Shown piece after piece: positions 10,901-18,778 of a stretch of 64,000 nucleotides of DNA. The position numbers were made by a program, and so were the translations under genes. The stretch lies in contig CP001643.1 of NCBI GenBank assembly GCA_000023405.1, positions 310,001 to 374,000 of the forward strand, in the 5' to 3' direction. The notes beneath the pieces were generated by a model, which searched no databases, was not told the DNA's origin, and worked only from the letters and a program-made list of their open reading frames with translations. How positions within the stretch are numbered: position 1 is the first letter of the stretch; the number at the start of each line of letters is the position of its first letter. Source of the DNA: Brachybacterium faecium DSM 4810. GTDB taxonomy: Bacteria; Actinomycetota; Actinomycetes; Actinomycetales; Dermabacteraceae.

Positions 10901-11023
10901 AGCGAGGGCTGGGACGACGAGATCACCGACGAGACCGAGGAGGGCGAGTTCACCGTCTCGGGCGAGGTCGCGCTCGCCGAGGACGGCTCGCTCGAGGTGG
11001 AGCTCGGCACCGGGTACTGGTGA
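7991..11023 (+). CDS. Large polytopic membrane protein with Pro/Gln-rich N-terminus and extracellular C-terminal region
   Basis: I do not recognise the family. ATG 7991 follows a strong AGGGGAAG ribosome site. Residues 1 to about 140 are Pro/Gln/Gly/Ala-rich and include imperfect repeats of PAPYGSP and PAPQGSP. About ten hydrophobic helices follow (about residues 160-590), then an Ala-rich linker, a last helix (LLIGGAVSVGSAFVIIIGVT) and a soluble C-terminal region of about 300 residues. That region probably lies outside the cell and contains a Cys pair (ECATSTEARPEDC). The beginning of the tail (YSPEKKVEAYLSALQEGDAS) resembles the helix that opens NTF2-like or DUF4878-type domains, which is suggestive only. 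The gene stands alone between a promoter-like site and a perfect terminator. Confidence 0.85.
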   Translation: MSEPDGGQNPPQDPQSQGQEPQGPPPQDAQGQQPQWQGQEGQPAPEPSAPQPGTSAPQPGGPGQAPGGPALPPQAPYSAPQSGGQAPQGSPAPYGSPAPYGSPAPQGSPAPAPYGSPAPQGSPAPQPGAPAAGAAAGTAATAGMTPQELKQKLSSVGLVNPLPSLAVGGATYVGGIVLSVLTIVLIAIAAAVASIGNPVEAALETADMDPSEALSGVGSAVRFPFQLVAMAMLGSLGFSKTIEGETISASVRLLPGVITVVMVLLSFYGGRFVQKRQAAGQIGIWISSVLTGFAFALLTVLAALIFAQPVPVYGDISLRLHAAGFDAFFGAFFLITLALALGRISVRARPAWWPLVTDLTAGFKLALSHALIVTVLGVVVLTVGTTISALIDGETPPMLIVLLLLPLLGGYLFSFVTGLDMLSALSVNTSGPDLFGMMDGVYGNETASMFSMPWYAWLVGLLIGAIGLLLAALLWQHQRQVVPNNVVALGVSWVALPAAYFVGSLGLLLLARLSMTISYSGSFSDSEKIGMGAGLAAWTPLLALMAGVIVELLSRFVLPLVAPFIPAALLGWFRRPLAPALAAGTATAATAHAAGTAPTGAEDATAVNAEGIPTELPGGAPLGGDAAQNAAPQAAEDTSAYGTVPLGATGGALAVAGAAAAGGQAAEPTPLSPRARRLLIGGAVSVGSAFVIIIGVTVAFNVISSTVYSPEKKVEAYLSALQEGDASTALEISAPNVPTAQQALLTDAIAGAAEERISGYEIVDTEKGDDGAIITAKLTQDGVTSTRTFSVERSGRTAVVFPQWTMQETEYAHLEILIPEGATSVLVNEQEVPVESLAPEDGYATAAVLPGAYTVSVPAASEMITAEPGEVYVPADPDDWYELYAAPSYVISEAGVAEAQKQVDALLDECATSTEARPEDCPFGTYAYNIVEDSGAWTIDTYPTIELEEGQDGWRLSSYDTPGEATFTYQSEGWDDEITDETEEGEFTVSGEVALAEDGSLEVELGTGYW

Positions 11024-11051
11024 CCCGCTGCGGCGAGCGCCGCTGAGCCCA

Positions 11052-11090
11052 GGGGCCGGACAGGTGATCACCGATCACCTGTCCGGCCCC
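11052..11090 (+). terminator. Perfect 18-bp hairpin terminator
   Basis: The arms 11052-11069 (GGGGCCGGACAGGTGATC) and 11073-11090 pair perfectly around a three-base loop, 29 bases after the stop of the membrane-protein gene. A TCCTC tail follows. Confidence 0.8.
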
Positions 11091-11107
11091 TCCTCGTCGG
11101 TGCGGAT

Positions 11108-11136
11108 ATGACGGGACTCACTCCGGGCCGTATCCT
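11108..11136 (+). promoter_or_regulatory. Possible tdh-kbl promoter
   Basis: ATGACG (11108-11113) and TATCCT (11131-11136) are 17 bases apart. The leader to the tdh ATG is about 75 bases and contains two hairpins, around CGGCGGTCCGCCG (about 11144-11156) and GCCCGC/GCGGGC (11162-11179), which could attenuate or stabilise the message. Confidence 0.4.
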
Positions 11137-11216
11137 CGGTGCGGCGGTCCGCCGCCGATCCGCCCGCTACGCAGCGGGCCATGCGCTCCACGGGAGCCAG
11201 AGGAGGAGTTGTCGAG

Positions 11217-12284
11217 ATGCGCGCACTGCGCAAGGTCGCGCCCGGAGCGGGCTTGGAATGGACGAACGTCGAGGAGCCCGGATGCGGCCCGTGGGAGGTG
11301 AAGGTGCGGGTGCTGCGCGCCGGCATCTGCGGCACCGACCTGCACATCCTGGACTGGGACTCCTCGGCCGAGGCCATGTGCGACACGGTCCCCTTCACCC
11401 CTGGCCACGAGTTCTACGGCGAGGTCGTCGAGGTCGGCGAGGAGGTGTGCGACGTGCGGGTGGGCGACCGCATCTCCGGGGAGGGCCACGTGGTGTGCGG
11501 GACCTGCCGCAACTGCCGCGCCGGCCGGCTCCAGATGTGCATCCGCACCCGCTCCGTGGGCGTCCAGCGCGACGGCGCCTTCGCCGAGTACGTGACCCTC
11601 CCGCACCAGAACGTGTGGGTGCACGAGCACGACGGCGGCGAGGAGCTCATCAGCCCCGAGCTCGGCGCCGTGTTCGACCCGCTCGGCAACGCGGTGCACA
11701 CCGCGCTGAAGTTCGAGGTGGTGGGGGAGGACGTGCTGATCACCGGCGCCGGCCCGATCGGCCAGATGGCCGCCGCCGTGGCCCGCCACGCCGGCGCCCG
11801 CTACATCACCATCACCGACATCTCCCCGCAGCGCCTGGCGATGGCCGAGGACTGCGGCGCGGACGTGGTGCTCGACGTGGCCTCCACCCGGGTGCGCGAC
11901 GCGCAGCGCCGCCTGGAGATGCGCGAGGGCTTCGACGTGGGCCTGGAGATCTCCGGGCACGCCCGGGCGCTGCAGGAGATGATCGAGAACATGAACCACG
12001 GCGGGAAGATCGCGCTGCTGGGCCTGCCCTCGCACCGCTTCGAGATCGACTGGACCATGGTCGTCACCCGCATGATCACGCTGCAGGGCATCTACGGCCG
12101 CGAGATGTACGAGACCTGGAACACGATGTCCGCGATGCTCAGCACCTCGCAGACGCTGCGCACGGCGATCACCCGCACCATCACCGACGTGCTCCCCGCC
12201 GCCCAGTGGGAGCGCGGCTTCGAGATCGCCAAGGCCGGCACCGCGGGCAAGGTGGTGCTGGACTGGAGCACCCTCGACGCCTGA
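11217..12284 (+). CDS. tdh: L-threonine 3-dehydrogenase
   Basis: Tdh oxidises L-threonine to 2-amino-3-ketobutyrate with NAD+. The 355-residue protein is a zinc-dependent medium-chain dehydrogenase. Catalytic zinc ligands appear in CGTDLH and PGHEFYGEV, the structural zinc Cys cluster in CGTCRNCRAGRLQMC, and the NAD fold in GAGPIGQMAAA. ATG 11217 follows AGGAGGAG with correct spacing. The downstream kbl gene completes the pathway to glycine and acetyl-CoA. The 190-base gap to kbl holds unusual repeats, so expression of the two may be uncoupled. Confidence 0.95.
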   Translation: MRALRKVAPGAGLEWTNVEEPGCGPWEVKVRVLRAGICGTDLHILDWDSSAEAMCDTVPFTPGHEFYGEVVEVGEEVCDVRVGDRISGEGHVVCGTCRNCRAGRLQMCIRTRSVGVQRDGAFAEYVTLPHQNVWVHEHDGGEELISPELGAVFDPLGNAVHTALKFEVVGEDVLITGAGPIGQMAAAVARHAGARYITITDISPQRLAMAEDCGADVVLDVASTRVRDAQRRLEMREGFDVGLEISGHARALQEMIENMNHGGKIALLGLPSHRFEIDWTMVVTRMITLQGIYGREMYETWNTMSAMLSTSQTLRTAITRTITDVLPAAQWERGFEIAKAGTAGKVVLDWSTLDA

Positions 12285-12291
12285 CCCGCCC

Positions 12292-12382
12292 CGCCTGCCC
12301 CTGCCCCGCCCCGTCTGCACCCGACCTGCCCTGACCTGACCCGCACCCACCTCGCCTGCCCCTGCCCCGCCCCGTCTGCACC
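12292..12382. repeat. 30-bp perfect direct repeat between tdh and kbl
   Basis: Bases 12292-12321 and 12353-12382 are identical, pyrimidine-rich 30-mers built from CTGCCCC and CCCCGCCCC runs, with starts 61 bases apart. The sequence between them repeats the words GACCTG and CCTGACC. Nothing here is coding on the plus strand. Confidence 0.8.
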
Positions 12383-12449
12383 AACTTCTTGTCGTGGGCG
12401 CGGCCTCAGCTCGTATACGGCGTTCAGGTCACGCCAGCGACAAGAAGTT
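12383..12449. repeat. 67-bp palindromic element in the tdh-kbl gap
   Basis: Outer arms AACTTCTTGTCG (12383-12394) and CGACAAGAAGTT (12438-12449) are perfect inverted copies; symmetry continues imperfectly inward. The whole is centred on the palindrome CGTATACG (12412-12419). It could be a processing or termination signal or a dispersed palindromic repeat unit. Confidence 0.6.
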
Positions 12450-12473
12450 CGTTCCCGACCGAAGGATTTCACG

Positions 12474-13691
12474 ATGTACACCGACCTCAAGGACCAGCTG
12501 ACCGCCGAGCTCACCGAGATCGAGGAGGCCGGCACCTTCAAGCACGAACGCGTGATCACCACCCCGCAGTCGGGTCGCGTCATGGCCGGGCCCGTCGGCC
12601 GCGACGGCACCGAGGTGCTGAACTTCTGCGCGAACAACTACCTGGGCCTGGCCGATCATCCGGACATCGTCTCCGCGGCGAAGCAGGCCCTGGACGAGCG
12701 CGGCTTCGGGATGGCCTCGGTGCGGTTCATCTGCGGCACCCAGGATCTCCACCTCCGGCTCGAGCAGGCCGTCACCGACTTCCTCGGCACCGAGGACACG
12801 ATCCTGTTCTCCTCCTGCTTCGACGCCAACGGCGCCGTGTTCGGGCCGCTGTTCGGCGCGGAGGACGCGATCATCTCCGACGAGCTGAACCACGCCTCCC
12901 TCATCGACGGCATCCGCCTGTCCAAGGCGGCCCGCTTCCGCTACCGCAACGCCGACCTCGAGGACCTCCGCGCTCAGCTCGAGGCCGTCGCCGCGCTGCG
13001 CGACGGGAAGGGGGCGCGCCGCACCGTGATCGTCACCGACGGCGTCTTCTCCATGGACGGCTACCTCGCCCCGCTCGAAGGCATCTGCGACCTCGCCGAG
13101 GAGTTCGGCGCCCTGGTGATGGTGGATGACTCCCATGCGGTGGGCTTCATGGGGGCGACCGGCGCGGGCACCCCCGAGCACTTCGGCGTCTCGGACCGCA
13201 TCGACATCTACACCGGCACCTTCGGCAAGGCGCTCGGTGGGGCGAGCGGCGGGTACGTCTCGGGCCGGCGCGAGATCGTGGCGATGCTGCGCCAGAAGGG
13301 CCGCCCCTACCTCTTCTCCAACTCGCTGGCTCCCTCGATCGTCGCCGCGACGCTCACCGCGCTCGAGCTGGTCGAGGGCAGCGCCGAGCTGCGCGGGACG
13401 CTGTTCCGGAACGCCGAGCTGTTCCGCCGCCGCATGAGCGAGGAGGGCTTCGAGCTGCTGCCCGGCGAGCACGCGATCGTGCCGGTGATGTTCGGGGATG
13501 CGGCGCTCGCCGGGCGGATCGCCGATGCGATGCTCGAGCACGGCGTGTACGTCACCGCGTTCTCCTATCCCGTGGTGCCGCAGGGGAAGGCCCGGATCCG
13601 GGTGCAGCTCTCCGCCGCGCACACCGAGCAGGACGTCGAGGCCGCCGTCCAGGCCTTCGTCGCCTCCCGCGCCGCCGTCCAGGAGGGATGA
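12474..13691 (+). CDS. kbl: Glycine C-acetyltransferase (2-amino-3-ketobutyrate CoA ligase)
   Basis: Kbl is a PLP enzyme that cleaves 2-amino-3-ketobutyrate with CoA to glycine and acetyl-CoA. The 405-residue length matches the alpha-oxoamine synthase family. [35 protein letters not shown] and [14 protein letters not shown] (with the PLP Lys) are characteristic. A GAAGGA ribosome site at 12461-12466 precedes the ATG. With tdh upstream it forms a threonine-to-glycine route. Confidence 0.95.
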   Translation: MYTDLKDQLTAELTEIEEAGTFKHERVITTPQSGRVMAGPVGRDGTEVLNFCANNYLGLADHPDIVSAAKQALDERGFGMASVRFICGTQDLHLRLEQAVTDFLGTEDTILFSSCFDANGAVFGPLFGAEDAIISDELNHASLIDGIRLSKAARFRYRNADLEDLRAQLEAVAALRDGKGARRTVIVTDGVFSMDGYLAPLEGICDLAEEFGALVMVDDSHAVGFMGATGAGTPEHFGVSDRIDIYTGTFGKALGGASGGYVSGRREIVAMLRQKGRPYLFSNSLAPSIVAATLTALELVEGSAELRGTLFRNAELFRRRMSEEGFELLPGEHAIVPVMFGDAALAGRIADAMLEHGVYVTAFSYPVVPQGKARIRVQLSAAHTEQDVEAAVQAFVASRAAVQEG

Positions 13692-13740
13692 CACGGGCGG
13701 CACGGGACAGTGCTGCGCGTGACCCGGGCGCCCGGCGGGA

Positions 13741-15102
13741 TCAGCCGCCGAGCCGCATCCAGTCGTCGGTGCGCACGCGCAGGCCGAGGCTGATCGCGCG
13801 CAGCACCATGAACAGGAAGTTGCACGCCAGCCACAGCAGCGCCAGGCCGAGCGGGCCCGCGGGCGCCCACCAGGCCACGAGGACCGCGCCGGGCATGATC
13901 GCGACGGCGATGAGGCTGCCCACCTTCGCGAGATAGGGCGCGTCCCCCGCGCCCATCAGCACCCCGTCCAGCACGAACACGTACCCGGCGATCGGCTGGG
14001 TGATCACCAGGATCCACAGCGCGGCGCGCAGATTCTCCTGCACGGCGACGTCGGGCGTGAACAGCTCGGGGACCACATAGCTGGCGGCCAGCAGCAGCAC
14101 GGCCACGACCGCGCCGCCGCCCACGCCCCAGGTCATCAGGCGCCGGGTCACCGCGCGCACGGTCCCCGGGTCCGAGGCGCCCAGGTACCGGCCCGTGAGG
14201 GCCTGACCGGCGATCGCCAGGGAGTCCAGCGCGAGCGAGAGCACCGTGAACACCGTGGTGGCGAGCTGGTGCGAGGCGAGCTGCACATCGCCGAGCCGGG
14301 TCGCGACCACCGTCGCGGTGACCACCACCACCCGCAGCCCGAGCGTGCGCACGAACATCGGCACCGCGTCCCGTCCCACTGCGACGAGGTTCGTCAGGTG
14401 CGGGCGCAGCGAGATCGTCTCGCGGAGGGCGCGGCGGATGATCACGCCGAGCAGCACCGCCGCCATGCCCCACTGGCTGAGCACGGTGCCGATCGCGGAG
14501 CCGGCGATCCCCAGGTCCAGCCCGAAGATCAGCACCCAGTTCAGGGGGATGTTCACCAGCGCCCCGCCCACCGCCACCACGAGCGGCAGCTTCGCGTCCT
14601 GCAGGCCGCGCACGAGGCCGGTCGCGGCCTGCACGGCGAGCATCGCGGGCAGGCCGAGCGCACTGATCCGCAGGTAGATCAGCGCCTCGGCGAGCACCTC
14701 GGGGGAGGGGCCGAAGGCCGCCAGCAGCGGGCCGCCCGCCACCAGGAGCAGCAGTGCCGCGGCGGCGCCGACGGCGAGAGCGACCCAGCAGGCGTCGATC
14801 CCACGGGAGATCGCCTCCCGGATCCGGCCGGCGCCGAAGGAGCGGGCCACCGCGGCGGTGGTGGAGTACGCCAGGAAGATCGCCAGGCCCACGATCGTGG
14901 TGAGCACGGTCGAGGCGAGGCCCAGCCCGGCCAGGGAGGTGGTCGAGACGCGGGCGATGAAGGCCGAGTCCGCGAGGAGGAACAGCGGCTCGGCCACCAG
15001 GGCGCCGAGGCTCGGGATCGCCAGGACCAGGATCTCCCGGTCCACGGTGCGCCGGGCGCGCTCCTGGCGGGGAGCATCATCGGGCGAGGGGGAAGCGGGC
15101 AC
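13741..15102 (-). CDS. MATE-family multidrug/cation efflux transporter
   Basis: This is a 453-residue, twelve-helix MATE (MOP superfamily) transporter, expected to export organic cations or drugs using an ion gradient. IPSLGALVAEPLFLLADSAFIARV and the second-half repeat with GLRVVVVTATVVATRLGDVQLASHQ are typical. The start is taken as GTG 15102: CACAAT, a -10-like box, ends exactly six bases upstream, suggesting a leaderless message, and longer reading upstream is not family-like. It diverges from the RND gene and converges on kbl. Confidence 0.88.
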   Translation of the reverse strand: MPASPSPDDAPRQERARRTVDREILVLAIPSLGALVAEPLFLLADSAFIARVSTTSLAGLGLASTVLTTIVGLAIFLAYSTTAAVARSFGAGRIREAISRGIDACWVALAVGAAAALLLLVAGGPLLAAFGPSPEVLAEALIYLRISALGLPAMLAVQAATGLVRGLQDAKLPLVVAVGGALVNIPLNWVLIFGLDLGIAGSAIGTVLSQWGMAAVLLGVIIRRALRETISLRPHLTNLVAVGRDAVPMFVRTLGLRVVVVTATVVATRLGDVQLASHQLATTVFTVLSLALDSLAIAGQALTGRYLGASDPGTVRAVTRRLMTWGVGGGAVVAVLLLAASYVVPELFTPDVAVQENLRAALWILVITQPIAGYVFVLDGVLMGAGDAPYLAKVGSLIAVAIMPGAVLVAWWAPAGPLGLALLWLACNFLFMVLRAISLGLRVRTDDWMRLGG

Positions 15103-15108
15103 TCGTCC

Positions 15109-15114
15109 ATTGTG
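15109..15114 (-). promoter_or_regulatory. -10-like box (CACAAT) of the MATE gene, leaderless type
   Basis: On the minus strand CACAAT is followed by six bases and then GTG at 15102. No ribosome-binding site is visible in that space. Confidence 0.4.
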
Positions 15115-15265
15115 CGATGCGGTCACCGACGATGGTCGGGTCTGTTCACCCAGGCGTGCATGAGAAGGTGCGCGTGGAGCAGTCGGCACCGCGACCCATC
15201 GCTGCGCGGCATGCCGCGCCCCCTTCTGCCACACCCCACCCGTCGCGCACCCCTCGAGGAGCAGG

Positions 15266-18200
15266 ATGAATCGCCTGGCCACGCTGAGCCTGAACAACAG
15301 GTCCTTCATCGCGCTGGTATGCATCGCCGTGTCCATCATCGGCGTGTTCATCATGACCACGATGCGCCAGGAGCTCATCCCCTCGGTCTCGCTGCCGCAG
15401 ATCCAGGTGATGACCACCGCGCCGGGCTCCTCGTCCGAGCAGGTGCAGGACAGGATCACCGGCCCCGTCGAGCAGTCCCTCAGCGGGCTGGAGAACGTCG
15501 AGGGCACCTCCTCGACCTCGGAGGCGGGCGTCTCGATCGTCACCGTCGAGCTCACCTACGGCACCGACGTGGCCCGCTCCTCCAACCAGGTCGACGCCGC
15601 GCTGAGCGGCATCGAGGACGACCTGCCCGAGGACGCCGACCCGCAGGTGATGGCCGGCGGCACCAGCGACCTGCCGGCCGTGGTGCTGTCCGTCTCCTCG
15701 GATCTGGACCCCTCCGAGCTCTCCTCCCGGCTCGAGTCCTCGGTCACCCCGGAGCTCGAGCGCGTCTCCGGCGTCTCCTCCGTCGCCGTGATCGGTGCGC
15801 CCGAGGAGATCGTGCGCATCACCCCGGACGAGGACGCCCTGGCCGAGAACGGCCTCACCGAGGACGACATCAGCACCGCGCTCGACGCGAACGGCCTCTC
15901 CCTGCCCGGCGGCTCCGTCGTGGACGGCGACCGCACCCTCGACGTCGTGCTCGGCCAGAGCCTCGACAGCATCGAGAGCCTCGAGCAGATCATGCTGATG
16001 CCCGCCGAGGACGGCGGGCAGGAGGAGCCGCAGCAGGGCCCGGACGGCCAGCCGCTGCCCGGCACGCAGGAGCAGCAGCCCGCCGAGCCGGTCACCCTCG
16101 CCGAGGTCGCCACCGTCGAGCGCACCACGCAGGACGCCACCTCCATCTCCCGCACCAACGGCCGCGAGTCGCTCGTGCTCATGGTCACCGCGACCGTCGA
16201 CGGCAACGTCGTGGACGTCTCCGAGGGCGTCGAGGGCGTGCTCGCGGAGTCGCTGTCCAGCGTGGGCGGGAACGCCGAGGCCGACGTGGTCTTCGACCAG
16301 GCCCCCTTCATCGAGGAGTCGATCCTCGCGCTCGCCGAGGAGGGCCTGCTGGGCCTCCTCTTCGCCGTGGGCGTGATCCTGCTGTTCCTGCGCCGCGTGC
16401 GGCCCACCGTGGTCACCGCGATCTCGATCCCCACCTCGCTGCTCATCGCGTTCATCGGCATGTACGTCACCGGGTACACGCTGAACATGCTCACCCTGGC
16501 GGCGCTGACGATCTCCATCGGCCGCGTGGTCGACGACTCGATCGTGGTGATCGAGAACATCACCCGCCACCTCGCCTACGGCAAGACCAGACGCCGCGCG
16601 ATCCTCGATGCGGTGGGGGAGGTCGCCGGCGCGATCACCGCCTCCACGCTCGCCACCGTGGTGGTGTTCCTGCCGATCGCGGTGGTCGCGGGGATGGCCG
16701 GGGAGCTGTTCCGGCCCTTCGCCCTGACCGTCGGCATCGCGATGCTGTCCTCGCTGCTGGTGGCGCTCACCATCGTGCCGGTGCTGGCGTACTGGTTCCT
16801 CAAGGTGCCCAAGGGGCACGAGGACGTCGACCCCGACGACGCCGCCCAGGTCACCGCGATCCGCGACGCCGCAGAGGCGGAGGAGGAGCGCAGCTGGCTG
16901 CACCGCATGTACGCGCCGCTGCTGCGCACGACGCTGGATTCGCGGCCGCGCCGCCTGGTGACGATCGCGGTCTCCGTGCTGGTCCTCGTCGGCACCGCGT
17001 TCCTGTACCCGCTGGTGAACATCAGCTTCCTGGGGGACACGGGGCAGAACATCGCCTCCCTCAGCCAGACCCTCCCGGCCGGCTCCAGCCTCGAGCAGTC
17101 CTCGCAGAAGGCCACCGAGAGCGAGGACGCGCTGCTCGAGCTCGACGGCGTCCAGACCGTGCAGACCACGATCGGCGGCGGCGGGATGGGCTTCGGCGGC
17201 GGCGGGGAGAACGAGGTCAGCTTCTCGATCACCACCGATCCGGACGCCGATCAGGAAGCCCTGCTCGACGAGATGGTCGCCACCCTCGAGGACCTGCCGG
17301 ATCCGGGCACGATCGAGGCGGCGGACATCGCCTCGCCCACGGGCTCGAACTCGGTGGACATCCTCATCACCGGTCCCACCACGGAGGACCGACAGGCCGC
17401 GAACGACGCGATCCTCGCCGAGCTCGACCCGCTGCCCGAGGGCGTCTCCGAGGTGACCAGCGACCTGCAGGCCGACCAGCCCACCGCGGTGGTCACCGTG
17501 GATCGTGAGGCCGCCGCGCAGGCGGGGCTCACCGAGGAGGCCGTGATCGGCATGGTCGCCCAGCAGATGTACCCCGGCGCGATCGGCTCCATCACCCTCG
17601 ACGACAACGAGCTGGACATCTACGTCGCCGGCGGCGAGAGCGTCGACACCTACGCCCAGCTGCAGGATCTCGAGCTCATGGGCACGATCCCGCTGCAGGA
17701 CGTCGCGTCCGTCGAGGAGGAGCTCTCCCGCCCCTCGATCGCCACCCAGGACGGGCTGGAGACGGTCACCGTCTCCCTCACCCCCGCGACCGAGGACGTC
17801 GGCGCGGCGAGCGAGGCCGCGAACGACGCGATCGAGAGCGCGGACCTGCCCGAGGGCGTCGAGGCGAGCCTCGGCGGCACCGCCGCGGACATCGACGAGA
17901 CCTTCGGCCAGCTCGGCATCGCCATGCTCGCCGCGATCCTGCTGGTGTACGTGCTGCTGGTGTGGATCTTCAAGTCGCTCGTCCAGCCGCTGATCCTGCT
18001 GGTCTCGATCCCCTTCGCCGCCACCGGCGCGCTGGGTCTGCTGATCATCACGCGCGTGCCGCTGGGCCTGCCCTCGATGATCGGCCTGCTGATGCTGGTG
18101 GGCATCGTGGTCACCAACGCGATCGTGCTGATCGACCTGGTGAACCAGTACCGGCGCAAGGGCATGGGCCTGGACGAGGCGCTCCACCTCGGTGCGGCCA

Positions 18201-18631
18201 AGCGTCTGCGCCCGATCCTGATGACCGCCGCCGCGACCATCTTCGCGCTGGTCCCGATGGCGCTGGGCCTGACCGGCAACGGCGGCTTCATCGCCCAGCC
18301 GCTGGCCGTGGTGGTCATCGGCGGTCTCGTCTCCTCGACCCTGCTGACCCTGGTCATCGTGCCGGTGCTGTACCGCCTCGCCGAGGGCCCGGGGGAGCGC
18401 AAGCGGCTGAAGGAGGAGGCGCATCAGGCACGGCTGCGCGAGGAGCGCGAGCGGGCCGAGGCGGAGAAGCGCTCGCACCGCGAGGCGGAGGCGCGGGCCC
18501 GCCAGCGGGAGCTGGGGGCGAGCGCGGTGGTGGACGAGCGCCCGGCCAGCCCGGTGCCGGGCCACCGACGCAGCCTCAAGGACCGTGGCGGCATCGTCGG
18601 GATGATGAAGCGGCGCCTGGGACGAGGCTGA
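15266..18631 (+). CDS. RND-superfamily efflux pump, AcrB/HAE1-like
   Basis: The 1121-residue protein has the duplicated RND architecture. There is one helix at the N-terminus, a large extracytoplasmic loop, six helices (with GRVVDDSIVVIENI in helix 4), a second loop and a second helix set (MLVGIVVTNAIVLIDLVN). The first loop contains a Gln/Pro-rich insertion (QEEPQQGPDGQ). The C-terminus is a charged coiled-coil-like tail rich in Glu/Arg. No membrane-fusion or outer-membrane partner is encoded nearby, as for other Gram-positive HAE1-type pumps. The substrate is unknown. GAGGAGCAGG directly precedes the ATG. It is divergent from the MATE gene and ends in a hairpin terminator. Confidence 0.92.
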   Translation: MNRLATLSLNNRSFIALVCIAVSIIGVFIMTTMRQELIPSVSLPQIQVMTTAPGSSSEQVQDRITGPVEQSLSGLENVEGTSSTSEAGVSIVTVELTYGTDVARSSNQVDAALSGIEDDLPEDADPQVMAGGTSDLPAVVLSVSSDLDPSELSSRLESSVTPELERVSGVSSVAVIGAPEEIVRITPDEDALAENGLTEDDISTALDANGLSLPGGSVVDGDRTLDVVLGQSLDSIESLEQIMLMPAEDGGQEEPQQGPDGQPLPGTQEQQPAEPVTLAEVATVERTTQDATSISRTNGRESLVLMVTATVDGNVVDVSEGVEGVLAESLSSVGGNAEADVVFDQAPFIEESILALAEEGLLGLLFAVGVILLFLRRVRPTVVTAISIPTSLLIAFIGMYVTGYTLNMLTLAALTISIGRVVDDSIVVIENITRHLAYGKTRRRAILDAVGEVAGAITASTLATVVVFLPIAVVAGMAGELFRPFALTVGIAMLSSLLVALTIVPVLAYWFLKVPKGHEDVDPDDAAQVTAIRDAAEAEEERSWLHRMYAPLLRTTLDSRPRRLVTIAVSVLVLVGTAFLYPLVNISFLGDTGQNIASLSQTLPAGSSLEQSSQKATESEDALLELDGVQTVQTTIGGGGMGFGGGGENEVSFSITTDPDADQEALLDEMVATLEDLPDPGTIEAADIASPTGSNSVDILITGPTTEDRQAANDAILAELDPLPEGVSEVTSDLQADQPTAVVTVDREAAAQAGLTEEAVIGMVAQQMYPGAIGSITLDDNELDIYVAGGESVDTYAQLQDLELMGTIPLQDVASVEEELSRPSIATQDGLETVTVSLTPATEDVGAASEAANDAIESADLPEGVEASLGGTAADIDETFGQLGIAMLAAILLVYVLLVWIFKSLVQPLILLVSIPFAATGALGLLIITRVPLGLPSMIGLLMLVGIVVTNAIVLIDLVNQYRRKGMGLDEALHLGAAKRLRPILMTAAATIFALVPMALGLTGNGGFIAQPLAVVVIGGLVSSTLLTLVIVPVLYRLAEGPGERKRLKEEAHQARLREERERAEAEKRSHREAEARARQRELGASAVVDERPASPVPGHRRSLKDRGGIVGMMKRRLGRG

Positions 18632-18635
18632 GCCG

Positions 18636-18664
18636 GGGCGGTTCCGCCCGCTTCGGAACCGCCC
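18636..18664 (+). terminator. Hairpin terminator after the RND gene
   Basis: GGGCGGTTCCG (18636-18646) and CGGAACCGCCC (18654-18664) form a perfect 11-bp stem with a seven-base loop, starting five bases after the stop codon. Confidence 0.75.
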
Positions 18665-18667
18665 GGT

Positions 18668-18706
18668 GATGTCCGGATTGCCCGGATCGTGTTCGCGGCT
18701 TAGGCT
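18668..18706 (+). promoter_or_regulatory. TGTCC motif, site f, and promoter of the 18779 glycosyltransferase
   Basis: GATGTCCGGATTGCCC (18668-18683) contains TGTCC followed by TTGCCC at 18678-18683. TAGGCT lies 17 bases further (18701-18706), so the 3' half of the motif can act as a -35 box and TGTCC would sit just upstream of it. The GTG start is about 70 bases downstream. Confidence 0.5.
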
Positions 18707-18778
18707 CACGACACCGGAGCAGCGCCCTTCCCTGGGCGCCCCTCGACCGCTCCGTCCCTCATGAGGAGAGGAGCGCGG

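Noticed and set aside
7931-11071. A 1046-codon open frame on the minus strand opposite the 7991 gene
   Set aside because: High GC leaves antisense frames open by chance. The translation is low-complexity Gly/Arg/Ala/Leu without domains, while the plus-strand protein has clear membrane helices, a ribosome site and a terminator.
14269-17508. A 1079-codon plus-strand frame crossing the MATE/RND divergent region
   Set aside because: It covers the antisense of MATE and a shifted frame of the RND gene and reads as Arg/His/Gly-rich noise.
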